Below, piece by piece: positions 8,819 to 19,146 of a stretch of DNA of 64,000 nucleotides (within the stretch, counting starts at the first letter, position 1; each line of letters opens with the position of its first letter). The DNA is from Bacteroides sp. 214 (lineage in GTDB: Bacteria; Bacteroidota; Bacteroidia; Bacteroidales; Bacteroidaceae). The notes under the pieces are model-generated. The model was given only the letters and a program-made list of their open reading frames with translations. It was not told where the DNA came from and did no database searches. The stretch is from positions 1-64,000 of the forward strand of contig NZ_QVML01000012.1 in assembly GCF_010501015.1 (NCBI RefSeq), written 5' to 3'. The position numbers and the translations under genes were made by a program.

Positions 8819-8974
8819 AAAATGAAAATGTAAAATAAATAAATGATAAAAACTCTCTAGACAGTGACACTAATAAGAAATAATACTAAAAACAGAGAGT
8901 TTACAAAAGCGTTGAGAAACGAAAAGTAAAAACTTGTAGTGTAAATCAACAAACTAATATGTCGTTGTCTGCCG
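8819..8974 (-). promoter_or_regulatory. Long 5' leader of the RRM gene
   Basis: The A/T-rich leader contains AAACTCTCT (8850-8858) and its exact complement AGAGAGTTT (8894-8902), a nine-base stem enclosing 35 bases. Assuming transcription starts near 8968, the untranslated leader is about 150 bases, unusually long for an 81-codon gene. The structure is a candidate site for binding of the RRM product itself. Confidence 0.4.
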
Positions 8975-9005
8975 CAAAGGAACGCATTAATTTTGGATAA
9001 TCAAC
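8975..9005 (-). promoter_or_regulatory. Possible promoter of the RRM gene
   Basis: On the minus strand TTCCTTTG (8982-8975) is one base off TAnnTTTG, and GTTG (9005-9002), one base off TTTG, lies 19 bases upstream. Each box has one mismatch, so this is a moderate call. Confidence 0.35.
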
Positions 9006-9170
9006 TGTTTTTCAATCTTTTTTCTCTTAATAAGTCTTATTCTCCAATTTGTAAGACAACTAGGACAATAGTAAAATGAAGGCCGGATGTGACTTAAAAA
9101 CAACTCCCTAAAAGGCTGCGAATAAACGCGGAAAAGAGAAGACCTCGTGTGCAAATAATTCTTGTTCTAG

Positions 9171-9201
9171 TTTGATAATTAAAAGATTAAAGCTAATTTT
9201 G
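9171..9201 (+). promoter_or_regulatory. Promoter of tig
   Basis: TTTG (9171-9174) and TAATTTTG (9194-9201) are separated by exactly 19 bases, a full match to the Bacteroidetes consensus. The tig ATG is at 9254, so the leader is about 45 bases. The upstream part of the RRM-tig gap, 9006-9170, shows nothing else recognisable. Confidence 0.7.
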
Positions 9202-9253
9202 CACGCTAATTTATCCCGTAGTATATAATAATCAAATAAAAATAGGTGTCGAA

Positions 9254-10609
9254 ATGAACGTTTCATTACAAAACATTGACAAGGTAAACGCTGTACTTAC
9301 CGTAAAAATTGAAAAAGCAGATTATCAAGAGCAAGTAGAGAAGTCGTTGAAGAACTTCAGACAAAAAGCTCAAATGCCAGGATTCCGTAAAGGAATGGTA
9401 CCGGCAAGCTTGGTGAAAAAAATGTATGGAAAATCAGTTCTTGCCGAAGAAGTAAACAAACTGGTATCAGAAAAAGTATACGGATATATCAAGGATAATG
9501 ACCTGAATATTCTTGGCGAGCCACTTCCTAATGAAGAAAAGCAACCTGCTTTAGACTTCGACACCATGGAAGATTTTGAATTTGTATTTGACCTTGGTTT
9601 AGCTCCCGAGTTTGAGGTGAGTGTAAACGCAAAAGACAAAGTTCCTTACTACAACATTGAGGTAACGGAAGAAATGATCAACAGTCAAATCAAAAACTAC
9701 ACGCAACGTACAGGTAAGTACGAGCAGGTAGAAACCTATCAAGATAAAGATATGTTGAAAGGCTTGATTGCCGAACTCGACAAAAAAGGTAACACAAAAG
9801 AAGGTGGTATACAAGTAGAATCTGCTGTGTTGATGCCTGCATATATGCAAGACAAAAAACAAAAAGCATTGTTCGACGGTGCCAAAGTAAACGATGTACT
9901 GACCTTCAATCCTAACAAAGCATACGCCGGAAATGAAGCCGAAATAGCTTCAATGTTGCACGTGGAGAAAGAAGCGGTTGCCAATTTGAAAGCCGACTTT
10001 AGCTTCCAAGTACAAGAAATTACCCGTTTTGTAGATGGCGAATTGAATCAAGAACTGTTTGACATAGCTTTTGGTAAAGATGTAGTGAAAACTGAAGAGG
10101 AGTTCCGTGCGAAGATTAAAGAAAGTCTGGCAGAACAGTTTGGACCTGATGCAGATTACAAATTCTTATTAGATGCCCGCAAGGTACTTACCGATAAAGT
10201 AGGTAAACTTGAATTCCCCGATGCACTTCTTAAGCGTGTAATGTTGATAAACAACGAGGATAAAGGTGCGGAATTTGTAGAAGAAAACTATGAAAAGAGT
10301 ATCGAAGAGCTTACTTGGCATCTAATCAAAGAAAAATTAGTGAAGGAGTATGATGTAAAAGTAGAACAAGATGATGTATTGGAAATGGCAAAAGGCGCAA
10401 CAAAAGCTCAGTTTGCTCAGTACGGCATGATGTCTATTCCAGATGATATCCTTGACAATTACGCAAAAGAAATGTTGAAGAAAAGAGAAACCGTTGATGG
10501 TTTGGTGAATCGCGTGGTAGAAGCCAAATTGGCTAAAGCATTGAAAGAGAAAGTGAAATTGAATGCCAAAACCGTTACGGTAGAAGAATTCAATAAGCTT
10601 TTTGAATAA
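9254..10609 (+). CDS. tig: Trigger factor
   Basis: A 451-residue ribosome-associated chaperone that meets nascent chains at the exit tunnel. The ribosome-docking loop is visible as GFRKGMVPASLVKK near residues 43-56 (family signature GFRxGxxP). The central FKBP-like domain (about 150-250) is divergent, as is usual in Bacteroidetes, so prolyl isomerase activity is doubtful. The C-terminal helical arms fill the remainder. Length is close to the E. coli protein (432). It precedes clpP and clpX, the classic tig-clpP-clpX order. Confidence 0.95.
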   Translation: MNVSLQNIDKVNAVLTVKIEKADYQEQVEKSLKNFRQKAQMPGFRKGMVPASLVKKMYGKSVLAEEVNKLVSEKVYGYIKDNDLNILGEPLPNEEKQPALDFDTMEDFEFVFDLGLAPEFEVSVNAKDKVPYYNIEVTEEMINSQIKNYTQRTGKYEQVETYQDKDMLKGLIAELDKKGNTKEGGIQVESAVLMPAYMQDKKQKALFDGAKVNDVLTFNPNKAYAGNEAEIASMLHVEKEAVANLKADFSFQVQEITRFVDGELNQELFDIAFGKDVVKTEEEFRAKIKESLAEQFGPDADYKFLLDARKVLTDKVGKLEFPDALLKRVMLINNEDKGAEFVEENYEKSIEELTWHLIKEKLVKEYDVKVEQDDVLEMAKGATKAQFAQYGMMSIPDDILDNYAKEMLKKRETVDGLVNRVVEAKLAKALKEKVKLNAKTVTVEEFNKLFE

Positions 10610-10634
10610 ACAAAACCTTTGGCATAGGTTTTGT
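10610..10634 (+). terminator. Hairpin after tig, possible weak terminator
   Basis: ACAAAACCT (10610-10618) pairs with AGGTTTTGT (10626-10634). The stem is nine bases but is not followed by a clear T tract. It may attenuate or stabilise the transcript rather than stop it. Confidence 0.35.
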
Positions 10635-10713
10635 ATAACTTCCTGAAAAGGGAGGCTTTTGATTAACCTTTGAGCTTTGTGCATTTGCATGGCAGTGGTA
10701 TGAAATATTTTTG

Positions 10714-10721
10714 TACTTTTG
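10714..10721 (+). promoter_or_regulatory. -7 box upstream of clpP
   Basis: TACTTTTG at 10714-10721 matches TAnnTTTG and stands 64 bases before the clpP ATG. No clear TTTG occurs at the proper distance, so clpPX may be expressed both from here and by read-through from tig. Confidence 0.4.
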
Positions 10722-10784
10722 TTAGTTTGAAGTTTATCGGGTCAATGGCCTCCTTTTTTATGTGATAACCTTTAATATAAAGTA

Positions 10785-11453
10785 ATGATGGAAGATTTTA
10801 GGAAATATGCAACCAAGCATTTGGGTATAAACAGCTTGGTACTTAATGACGTAATTAATACGCAAGCCAATTATGTAAATCCATACATCTTGGAAGAAAG
10901 ACAACTGAATGTAACACAACTCGATGTGTTCTCTCGCCTGATGATGGACCGTATTATATTCTTGGGTACGCAGATTGATGACACTACTGCTAATATATTA
11001 CAAGCGCAGTTGCTCTATCTGGACTCGGTTGATCAAGGAAAAGACATCTCGATTTACATCAATTCGCCGGGTGGTTCGGTGTATGCCGGATTGGGGATAT
11101 ATGACACTATGCAGTTTATTGGTAGTGATGTTGCTACGATTTGTACCGGTATGGCAGCTTCTATGGCAGCCGTTTTACTCGTTGCCGGAACCGAAGGAAA
11201 ACGCTCCGGTTTGAAACATTCGCGCGTAATGATACATCAACCTATGGGTGGTGCGCAAGGACAAGCATCAGACATTGAAATTACCGCGCGCGAAATACAG
11301 AAAATGAAGAAAGAACTTTATACAATCATTGCCGAACATTCGCATACCGACTTTGATAAGGTGTGGGCAGACTCGGATCGTGACTACTGGATGACTTCAC
11401 AAGAAGCAAAAGAGTATGGAATGATTGATGAAGTTTTGATTCGTAAGCCGTAA
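10785..11453 (+). CDS. clpP: ATP-dependent Clp protease proteolytic subunit
   Basis: A 222-residue serine protease that forms tetradecameric barrels and degrades substrates fed by ClpX. The catalytic triad is Ser126 in TGMAASMAA, His151 in MIHQPMGGAQGQ and Asp195 in WADSDRDYWM. The N-terminus is longer than in E. coli ClpP (207), consistent with a processed propeptide. Two adjacent ATGs (10785 and 10788) are possible starts. clpX begins 37 bases downstream. Confidence 0.96.
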   Translation: MMEDFRKYATKHLGINSLVLNDVINTQANYVNPYILEERQLNVTQLDVFSRLMMDRIIFLGTQIDDTTANILQAQLLYLDSVDQGKDISIYINSPGGSVYAGLGIYDTMQFIGSDVATICTGMAASMAAVLLVAGTEGKRSGLKHSRVMIHQPMGGAQGQASDIEITAREIQKMKKELYTIIAEHSHTDFDKVWADSDRDYWMTSQEAKEYGMIDEVLIRKP

Positions 11454-11490
11454 GATATAGCTGAGGCAGGCACTTTTGATATATAAAAAG

Positions 11491-12750
11491 ATGGAAGATA
11501 AAAAGAAATCAAAAAACAGTGGAAAACTAAAGTGTAGCTTCTGCGGACGTTCCGAAAACGAAGTTGGCTTCCTTATTACAGGTATGAATGGTTATATCTG
11601 TAATAATTGTGCCGAACAGGCGTATGAAATTACAACCGAAGCACTCGGTAAAAAGGGACAAAGTATACAGCAGACAAAAGCTAGCTTGGGCGAGCTGCCC
11701 AAGCCGGTAGAGATAAAAGAATTTCTTGACCAATACGTAATTGGTCAAGAGGATGCAAAGCGTTTTCTCTCGGTTTCTGTATACAATCACTACAAGCGAT
11801 TGCTGCAACAAGATAGTGGTGATGATGTGGAGATTGAAAAGTCGAATATCATTATGGTAGGAAGTACTGGCACGGGGAAAACGTTGTTAGCACGTACTAT
11901 TGCCAAGTTGCTGAAAGTTCCTTTTACCATTGTAGATGCTACCGTATTGACCGAAGCTGGTTATGTGGGCGAGGATATTGAAAGTATCCTAACCCGTTTG
12001 CTTCAGGTAGCCGATTACGATGTAAATCAGGCCGAACAAGGAATCGTATTTATAGATGAAATAGATAAAATCGCACGTAAGAGTGATAATCCGTCTATTA
12101 CGCGCGACGTAAGTGGCGAAGGTGTTCAGCAAGGATTGTTGAAGTTGCTGGAGGGTGCCGTTGTGAACGTTCCGCCACAAGGAGGGCGCAAACATCCCGA
12201 ACAGCGTATGATTGCCGTAAACACGAAAAACATCCTGTTTATCTGTGGTGGTGCATTTGATGGTATTGAGAAGAAAATTGCACAACGTTTGAATACGCGT
12301 GTTGTGGGTTATAATGCTTCGTTAAAAAGCAGCAAAGTAGATAAAGATAATCTGTTGCAATATATTTCTCCGCAAGACCTCAAATCTTTTGGTTTGATAC
12401 CCGAGATTATTGGACGTTTGCCGGTTTTGACTTATCTGGAACCATTAAACAGAGGAGCACTTCGTGCGATTCTTACCGATCCAAAGAATTCAATCATCAA
12501 ACAATACATCAAACTGTTTGATATGGATGGTATTAAGCTCACTTTTCAAGAATCGGTGTATGAATACATTGTTGATAAGGCGGTAGAGTTCAAACTTGGC
12601 GCACGCGGATTGCGTTCTATCGTTGAGACAATAATGATGGACGTCATGTTTGAAATACCTTCGCAGAAGAAGAAAAAGTACGAAGTGACGTTGGAGTATG
12701 CCGAAAAACAAATGAATAAGGCAAACTTGGAACGGCTGAAATCGGCTTAA
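11491..12750 (+). CDS. clpX: Clp protease ATPase subunit ClpX
   Basis: A 419-residue AAA+ unfoldase that recognises tagged proteins and threads them into ClpP. The N-terminal zinc-binding domain has two cysteine pairs (CSFCGR and CNNC). Walker A is GSTGTGKT, Walker [10 protein letters not shown], and the [10 protein letters not shown] segment lies close to the pore loop. I chose the ATG at 11491 ([11 protein letters not shown]). The frame is open back to a TTG at 11476, but the extra five residues look like leader. Thirty-seven bases separate it from clpP, so the pair is probably one operon. Confidence 0.96.
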   Translation: MEDKKKSKNSGKLKCSFCGRSENEVGFLITGMNGYICNNCAEQAYEITTEALGKKGQSIQQTKASLGELPKPVEIKEFLDQYVIGQEDAKRFLSVSVYNHYKRLLQQDSGDDVEIEKSNIIMVGSTGTGKTLLARTIAKLLKVPFTIVDATVLTEAGYVGEDIESILTRLLQVADYDVNQAEQGIVFIDEIDKIARKSDNPSITRDVSGEGVQQGLLKLLEGAVVNVPPQGGRKHPEQRMIAVNTKNILFICGGAFDGIEKKIAQRLNTRVVGYNASLKSSKVDKDNLLQYISPQDLKSFGLIPEIIGRLPVLTYLEPLNRGALRAILTDPKNSIIKQYIKLFDMDGIKLTFQESVYEYIVDKAVEFKLGARGLRSIVETIMMDVMFEIPSQKKKKYEVTLEYAEKQMNKANLERLKSA

Positions 12751-12815
12751 CACACTTCGTGACACCATTTTTCTGTTATTTGCATCTTTTTCGAAGAAAA
12801 TATTGATATCTTTTT

Positions 12816-12846
12816 CTTGGAATATAAGAAGTTGTTTATAACTTTG
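12816..12846 (+). promoter_or_regulatory. Promoter of recQ
   Basis: TAACTTTG at 12839-12846 is a clean -7 box. CTTG (12816-12819), one base off TTTG, is exactly 19 bases upstream. The recQ ATG is at 12908. Confidence 0.5.
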
Positions 12847-12907
12847 TTTTGAACTCGCGTGAAAGCGTTTTTATACAGGCGAAGACGTTGAACAATAAAA
12901 CACAGAT

Positions 12908-15088
12908 ATGGCAGGGAATTACAATCTGACAAGCCAATTAAAGAAACATTTTGGATTTGATAAATTTAAAGGTAACCAAGAGGCAATTATAATTAATTTG
13001 CTAAATGGGAACGACACATTTGTGTTGATGCCTACCGGTGGAGGCAAATCTTTATGTTATCAGCTACCCTCTTTATTAATGGAGGGTACGGCTATTGTAA
13101 TATCTCCGCTTATTGCATTAATGAAGAACCAAGTAGATGCTATGCGCCACTTCAGCGAAGAAGATGGTGTGGCTCATTTTATTAATTCTTCCTTAAATAA
13201 AAGTGCTATTGATCAGGTTAAGTCTGATATAGTAAGTGGAAAAACAAAATTGTTGTATGTTGCACCCGAGTCGTTGACGAAAGATGAGTATGTGGAGTTT
13301 CTTCGGGACGTAAAAATCTCTTTCTATGCGGTTGATGAAGCGCATTGTATCTCGGAATGGGGGCACGATTTCCGACCTGAGTACAGACGTATTCGACCGA
13401 TAATCAATGAGATAGGAAAGGCGCCTGTAATTGCACTTACTGCAACGGCAACGCCTAAAGTACAACACGATATCCAGAAAAACTTAGGGATGGTCGATGC
13501 GCAGGTTTTTAAATCTTCGTTCAACAGACCTAATCTATATTATGAGGTAAGGTCAAAGACCAATAATGTAGACAAGGATATCATTAAGTTCATCAAAAAT
13601 AATACTGCTAAGTCGGGAATTATCTACTGTCTCAGCAGGAAGAAAGTTGAAGAACTAGCCGAAATACTTCAAGCCAACGAAATAAATGCGAGAGCTTATC
13701 ATGCCGGTATGGATTCGGCGACACGTACCCAAAATCAAGATGACTTCTTGATGGAAAAAACAGATGTAATCGTAGCTACGATTGCTTTTGGGATGGGTAT
13801 TGATAAGCCTGATGTGCGATATGTTATTCATTATGACATACCGAAAAGCTTAGAAGGTTATTACCAAGAAACAGGTAGAGCAGGAAGAGACGGTGGCGAA
13901 GGTCGTTGTATAACTTTCTACACAAATAAAGATTTGCAGAAGTTAGAAAAATTCATGCAAGGAAAACCTGTTGCCGAACAGGAAATTGGTAAACAACTAT
14001 TATTAGAAACGGCAGCTTATGCCGAATCATCAATATGTCGTCGCAAGTCGTTATTGCACTACTTCGGCGAGGAATATTTAGAAGAAAATTGTGGTAATTG
14101 TGATAACTGTTTAAACCCTAAGAAACAAGTGGAGGCTCAAGAGCTATTATGTGCTGCGATCGAGGCAATCATTGCAGTAAAAGAAAATTTTAAGACCGAT
14201 TACATTATTGATATATTACAAGGAAGAGAAACATCCGAAGTTCAAGCTCAAATGCATGATGAATTGGAGGTGTTTGGTTCTGGTATGGGCGAAGAGGATA
14301 AGGTTTGGAATGCTGTCATTCGTCAAGCGTTAATAGGAGGCTACCTAAGTAAAGATGTAGAACACTATGGTATCCTGAAAGTAACATCTGCCGGGCATAA
14401 ATTCCTAAAGAAACCTCAGCCATTTAAAATAACGGAAGATAATGATTTCGAAGAGGTAGAGGAAGAAACACCGGCAAGGGGTGGAGGTTCGTGTGCTGTT
14501 GACCCGGCTTTATATTCAATGTTGAAAGACTTGCGGAAGAAAATGTCTAAGAAACTAGGCGTTCCCCCGTATGTAATATTCCAAGATCCTTCATTGGAGG
14601 CAATGGCAACAATCTATCCGGTAACACTAGAAGAACTGCAAAATATTCCCGGCGTAGGGGCAGGAAAGGCAAAACGCTACGGGAGTGAATTTTGTGTGTT
14701 GATAAAAAAGCATTGCGAAGAAAATGAAATAGAACGTCCGGAAGATTTGCGCGTTCGTACTGTTGCCAATAAATCGAAGATGAAAGTTTCCATTATTCAA
14801 GCTGTAGATAGAAAAGTGGCATTGGATGATATTGCCTTGTCTAAGGGTATTGAGTTTGGCGATTTGCTGGAAGAAGTAGAAGCGATTGTTTATTCCGGAA
14901 CGAAACTGAATATAGATTATTTCTTGAATGAAATCATGGATGAAGATCATCTGTTGGATATTTATGATTACTTTAAGGAATCCACAACCGACAAGATAGA
15001 TGATGCGTTAGAAGAGTTAGGTCCTGATTTTACGGAAGACGAAGTCCGCTTGGTTCGCATTAAGTTCATCTCAGAGATGGCAAATTAA
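12908..15088 (+). CDS. recQ: ATP-dependent DNA helicase RecQ
   Basis: A 726-residue 3'-5' helicase for recombination and fork repair. Walker A is PTGGGKSLCYQLP (from 42) and the DEAH box is VDEAHCISEWGHDFR. Motif VI is QETGRAGRDG. The RQC zinc site is made of SSICRRKSLL and the CGNCDNC cluster. An HRDC domain follows at about 530-610. The extra ~100 residues at the C-terminus are an HTH_40-like helical domain, common in Bacteroidetes RecQ and absent from the 610-residue E. coli enzyme. The gene stands alone with its own promoter. Confidence 0.95.
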   Translation: MAGNYNLTSQLKKHFGFDKFKGNQEAIIINLLNGNDTFVLMPTGGGKSLCYQLPSLLMEGTAIVISPLIALMKNQVDAMRHFSEEDGVAHFINSSLNKSAIDQVKSDIVSGKTKLLYVAPESLTKDEYVEFLRDVKISFYAVDEAHCISEWGHDFRPEYRRIRPIINEIGKAPVIALTATATPKVQHDIQKNLGMVDAQVFKSSFNRPNLYYEVRSKTNNVDKDIIKFIKNNTAKSGIIYCLSRKKVEELAEILQANEINARAYHAGMDSATRTQNQDDFLMEKTDVIVATIAFGMGIDKPDVRYVIHYDIPKSLEGYYQETGRAGRDGGEGRCITFYTNKDLQKLEKFMQGKPVAEQEIGKQLLLETAAYAESSICRRKSLLHYFGEEYLEENCGNCDNCLNPKKQVEAQELLCAAIEAIIAVKENFKTDYIIDILQGRETSEVQAQMHDELEVFGSGMGEEDKVWNAVIRQALIGGYLSKDVEHYGILKVTSAGHKFLKKPQPFKITEDNDFEEVEEETPARGGGSCAVDPALYSMLKDLRKKMSKKLGVPPYVIFQDPSLEAMATIYPVTLEELQNIPGVGAGKAKRYGSEFCVLIKKHCEENEIERPEDLRVRTVANKSKMKVSIIQAVDRKVALDDIALSKGIEFGDLLEEVEAIVYSGTKLNIDYFLNEIMDEDHLLDIYDYFKESTTDKIDDALEELGPDFTEDEVRLVRIKFISEMAN

Positions 15089-15095
15089 TAAAGTG

Positions 15096-15165
15096 TTGAG
15101 TTATAAGTTTTGATCTATGAGTTAAAGTGCTACAATAAACTCATGGCTCGTAACTTATAACTCAA
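15096..15165. repeat. Nested inverted repeat between recQ and guaB
   Basis: Fourteen bases at 15096-15109 (TTGAGTTATAAGTT) are exactly complementary to 15152-15165. Inside them ATGAGTT (15117-15123) pairs with AACTCAT (15138-15144). The result is a two-stem hairpin without a terminator T tract. The GAGTTATAAGTT-type wording looks like a dispersed intergenic palindrome, but only this copy is clear in the window. Confidence 0.6.
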
Positions 15166-15175
15166 ATTTTATAAT

Positions 15176-15183
15176 TATATTTG
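15176..15183 (+). promoter_or_regulatory. -7 box upstream of guaB
   Basis: TATATTTG at 15176-15183 matches TAnnTTTG, 29 bases before the guaB ATG. It is followed by CACGC, as is the tig -7 box. A TTTG box at the right distance is missing. Confidence 0.45.
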
Positions 15184-15206
15184 CACGCAATAAAATTTAA
15201 ACATAA

Positions 15207-16688
<1,482 letters not shown>

Positions 16689-16697
16689 AAGACAAAT

Positions 16698-18248
16698 GTG
16701 AATCGTATTCTCTCTTTCTTCTTCCTTGTATCTTCTTCATTTTGTGCTCTTACGGCACAAACGGATGATTTAGTTTTGATGCGTATCAACGAAAAGCCTA
16801 TCATGCGGTCGGAGTTTGTCTATGCTTATACCAAGAGTGTAGATGCTATCGGTCAAAATGAAAATGGCCTGAATCGCTTTGTTGATCTGTTTATCAACTA
16901 CAAGTTAAAAGTTGCTGAGGCGGAAACGATGGGGCTTGATACGCTTGATTCTTTTCGTGCAGAGTTGCGTGCTTGTCGTAATGCCCTTTCTAAAAAATAC
17001 TTTGCCAATAAATTGTGTGATGGTGTTGATGTGCAAAAGCTCTATGATCACCATCAACGCAAAGGGCAAACACACGAAGTCCTGATACGACAAGTGTTTA
17101 AAAAGATGGAACAAAACATATCAGGGATACAGCAACGGCAAATCGAAGCATTAATGGATTCGCTAAGTAAGGTAGTTGTGAATAATCCAAATACAGATTT
17201 TGCAGCATTGGTTTCTCAATTCTCTGATATGAAGGAAGAGCAATGGGTGGGCAGATTGGATGTTTCACAAACTACCGAACAAATTGTGTTTGCAATGGCA
17301 AAAGGCGAAATATCTAAACCATTCTACTCTTTTGATGGACTGCATGTGGTGCAGGTTTTAGATATGCGACTGCTGAAGCCTTTTGATGAAGTAGAAAGAG
17401 AACTAAGGAACTCAATGATAGACTGCACCCACGCGCAAACGACTTTCGTTGAGAGTCTTAAGAACGAGTATAATTACACAATAAATCAATCTGCCGTTGA
17501 TGAACTTTTTGCTACAGGTACAACTACCCAAACACTGTTTACCTTGGATGAAAAGGTATATACTGGCAGTGATTTTGAGAATTTTGCGGCAACCTATCCT
17601 TGTGCCCTTCGTCTGCAATGGAATCACTTTGTTCGGAAATCTTTGTTAGACTATGAGGATAAGCAGTTGGAGAAGAAACATCCCGATTTTCGCCATTTGA
17701 TGCAAGAATATTATGATGGTATTCTTCTTTTTGAGATTACCGAAAAGAACGTGTGGTTGCCTGCACTTGATGAAGAGCAGCAAAAGCAATATTACCTTGC
17801 GCATCGAAAAGAATACGAACAGCGTCGTACTGCCTTTGATGGTGTTGTGGTGCATGGACGACATAAAAAGGTCAAAAAACAGGTAAAAAGGCTACTTAAG
17901 AACTTACCACAAACTTACTGGGAGGATATTCTTCAATCGTACTTCAACGCAGATGGTACGCAACAAGTGCTTTATAAGGTTGGAACTTTTAAACGGGGTG
18001 ATGATGAGTTTGTGGATCAGGCAATCTTCAGAGGAAGTAAAACTATCGCCCATAAAGAGTATCCATATACGGTTGTTGTTGGAAATAAAACACAACTGTC
18101 CGAGAATAGTTCAGCACTGAAAGAGCAACTTACTATGGATTATCAAAATCAGCTCGACGCCGAATGGGTTGCCCGGCTACGTAGTAGTAGCTTGGTTGAA
18201 ATAAACGAAGAGGTTTTAAAAACAGTTAATAAAGAGTTACGGAATTGA
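16698..18248 (+). CDS. Periplasmic parvulin-type peptidyl-prolyl isomerase
   Basis: A 516-residue exported protein with a signal peptide (MNRILSFFFLVSSSFCALTAQ). The start is a GTG at 16698, since the overlapping ATG at 16696 is out of frame and the signal peptide begins directly at the GTG. A SurA-like N-terminal helical region precedes a parvulin domain at about 115-225 (HEVLIRQVFKK... GEISKPFYSFDGLHVVQVLD). The C-terminal half is less clear and may hold a second degenerate domain. It is the first of three consecutive SurA/PrsA-like genes and likely assists folding of outer-membrane proteins. Confidence 0.82.
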   Translation: MNRILSFFFLVSSSFCALTAQTDDLVLMRINEKPIMRSEFVYAYTKSVDAIGQNENGLNRFVDLFINYKLKVAEAETMGLDTLDSFRAELRACRNALSKKYFANKLCDGVDVQKLYDHHQRKGQTHEVLIRQVFKKMEQNISGIQQRQIEALMDSLSKVVVNNPNTDFAALVSQFSDMKEEQWVGRLDVSQTTEQIVFAMAKGEISKPFYSFDGLHVVQVLDMRLLKPFDEVERELRNSMIDCTHAQTTFVESLKNEYNYTINQSAVDELFATGTTTQTLFTLDEKVYTGSDFENFAATYPCALRLQWNHFVRKSLLDYEDKQLEKKHPDFRHLMQEYYDGILLFEITEKNVWLPALDEEQQKQYYLAHRKEYEQRRTAFDGVVVHGRHKKVKKQVKRLLKNLPQTYWEDILQSYFNADGTQQVLYKVGTFKRGDDEFVDQAIFRGSKTIAHKEYPYTVVVGNKTQLSENSSALKEQLTMDYQNQLDAEWVARLRSSSLVEINEEVLKTVNKELRN

Positions 18249-18294
18249 TTATTACATTATCTTCGTACTCTTAAATAAGTGTAATTTGTAAAGA

Positions 18295-19146
18295 ATGCGA
18301 GCCACGTTCGTTCTGTTGCTTTTAATGCTGTTGATTTCTTCGTGTAAAAACGAGCGGAAGAACTGGGCAGATAACCTTCTTGTTGAGGTCGAGGGCAATT
18401 TTTTATATAAAGAAGAATTGGAATCCGCATTGCCACGAGGCTTATCTGCTGAGGATAGCTTGCAATTTGTGGAAAAATACATACGTAGTTGGGTGGAAAA
18501 TTTATTGTTCTTTGATAAGGCAGAGTCCAATATACCCGATACAAAAGAAGTAGAAACACTCGTCGAAAATTATAGGAAGGCATTAATTGTCCATAGCTAT
18601 CAGCAGGCATTAATCAACCAGAGACTCTCATCAACTGTATCCGAGCAGGAAGTAATCGATTTTTATGAAGCAAATAAGGACATGTTCATAGTAGATCGCC
18701 CGCTGATAAAGGGAGTTTACTTGAAAGTTCCACTAACTGCGCCTCAGATAAATAATGTACGCAGGTGGTATAAGACCGAAACGCACGAAGCCATTGAACA
18801 TTTGGAAAAATATAGTTTCCAGTATGCTGTTACCTACGACTACTTCTACGATAAGTGGATTCAAATGTCGGATGTATCGGGTAAGATGCCATTGAAAACA
18901 GAAAATGTAGAGTCATTTATAGACAAAAACAGAAATGTTGAACTGAAAGATACAGCGTTTTATTACTTCTTGAACGTAACCGAACTTCGCAAAGCGGGCG
19001 AACATAAACCTTTTGACTTTGCGCGATTGGAAGCAAAGGAAATGTTGCTCAACTTGCGGAAAGTCGATTTTATTAAAGACATAAAAGAAGAGCTCTATCA
19101 AGAAGCTGTAAAACGAAACAAAATAATATATAACGATAAAGAATGA
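18295..19146 (+). CDS. SurA-like periplasmic chaperone lipoprotein
   Basis: A 283-residue lipoprotein: MRATFVLLLLMLLISSC gives a hydrophobic segment and a lipobox with Cys17. The helical region after it resembles the N-terminal chaperone module of SurA/PpiC proteins, but I see no conserved parvulin active-site segment, so it may be a chaperone without isomerase activity. Its stop codon overlaps the ATG of the next gene by four bases (ATGA), which indicates translational coupling with surA. Function is inferred mainly from context. Confidence 0.7.
   Translation: MRATFVLLLLMLLISSCKNERKNWADNLLVEVEGNFLYKEELESALPRGLSAEDSLQFVEKYIRSWVENLLFFDKAESNIPDTKEVETLVENYRKALIVHSYQQALINQRLSSTVSEQEVIDFYEANKDMFIVDRPLIKGVYLKVPLTAPQINNVRRWYKTETHEAIEHLEKYSFQYAVTYDYFYDKWIQMSDVSGKMPLKTENVESFIDKNRNVELKDTAFYYFLNVTELRKAGEHKPFDFARLEAKEMLLNLRKVDFIKDIKEELYQEAVKRNKIIYNDKE

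Noticed and set aside
9006..9170. A tRNA or other small RNA in the RRM-tig gap.
   Set aside because: No cloverleaf-like pairing, no CCA end and no T-loop consensus were visible.
11476..11490. A TTG start for clpX at 11476.
   Set aside because: The ATG at 11491 gives a normal ClpX N-terminus just before the zinc domain, and the five extra residues are not family-like.
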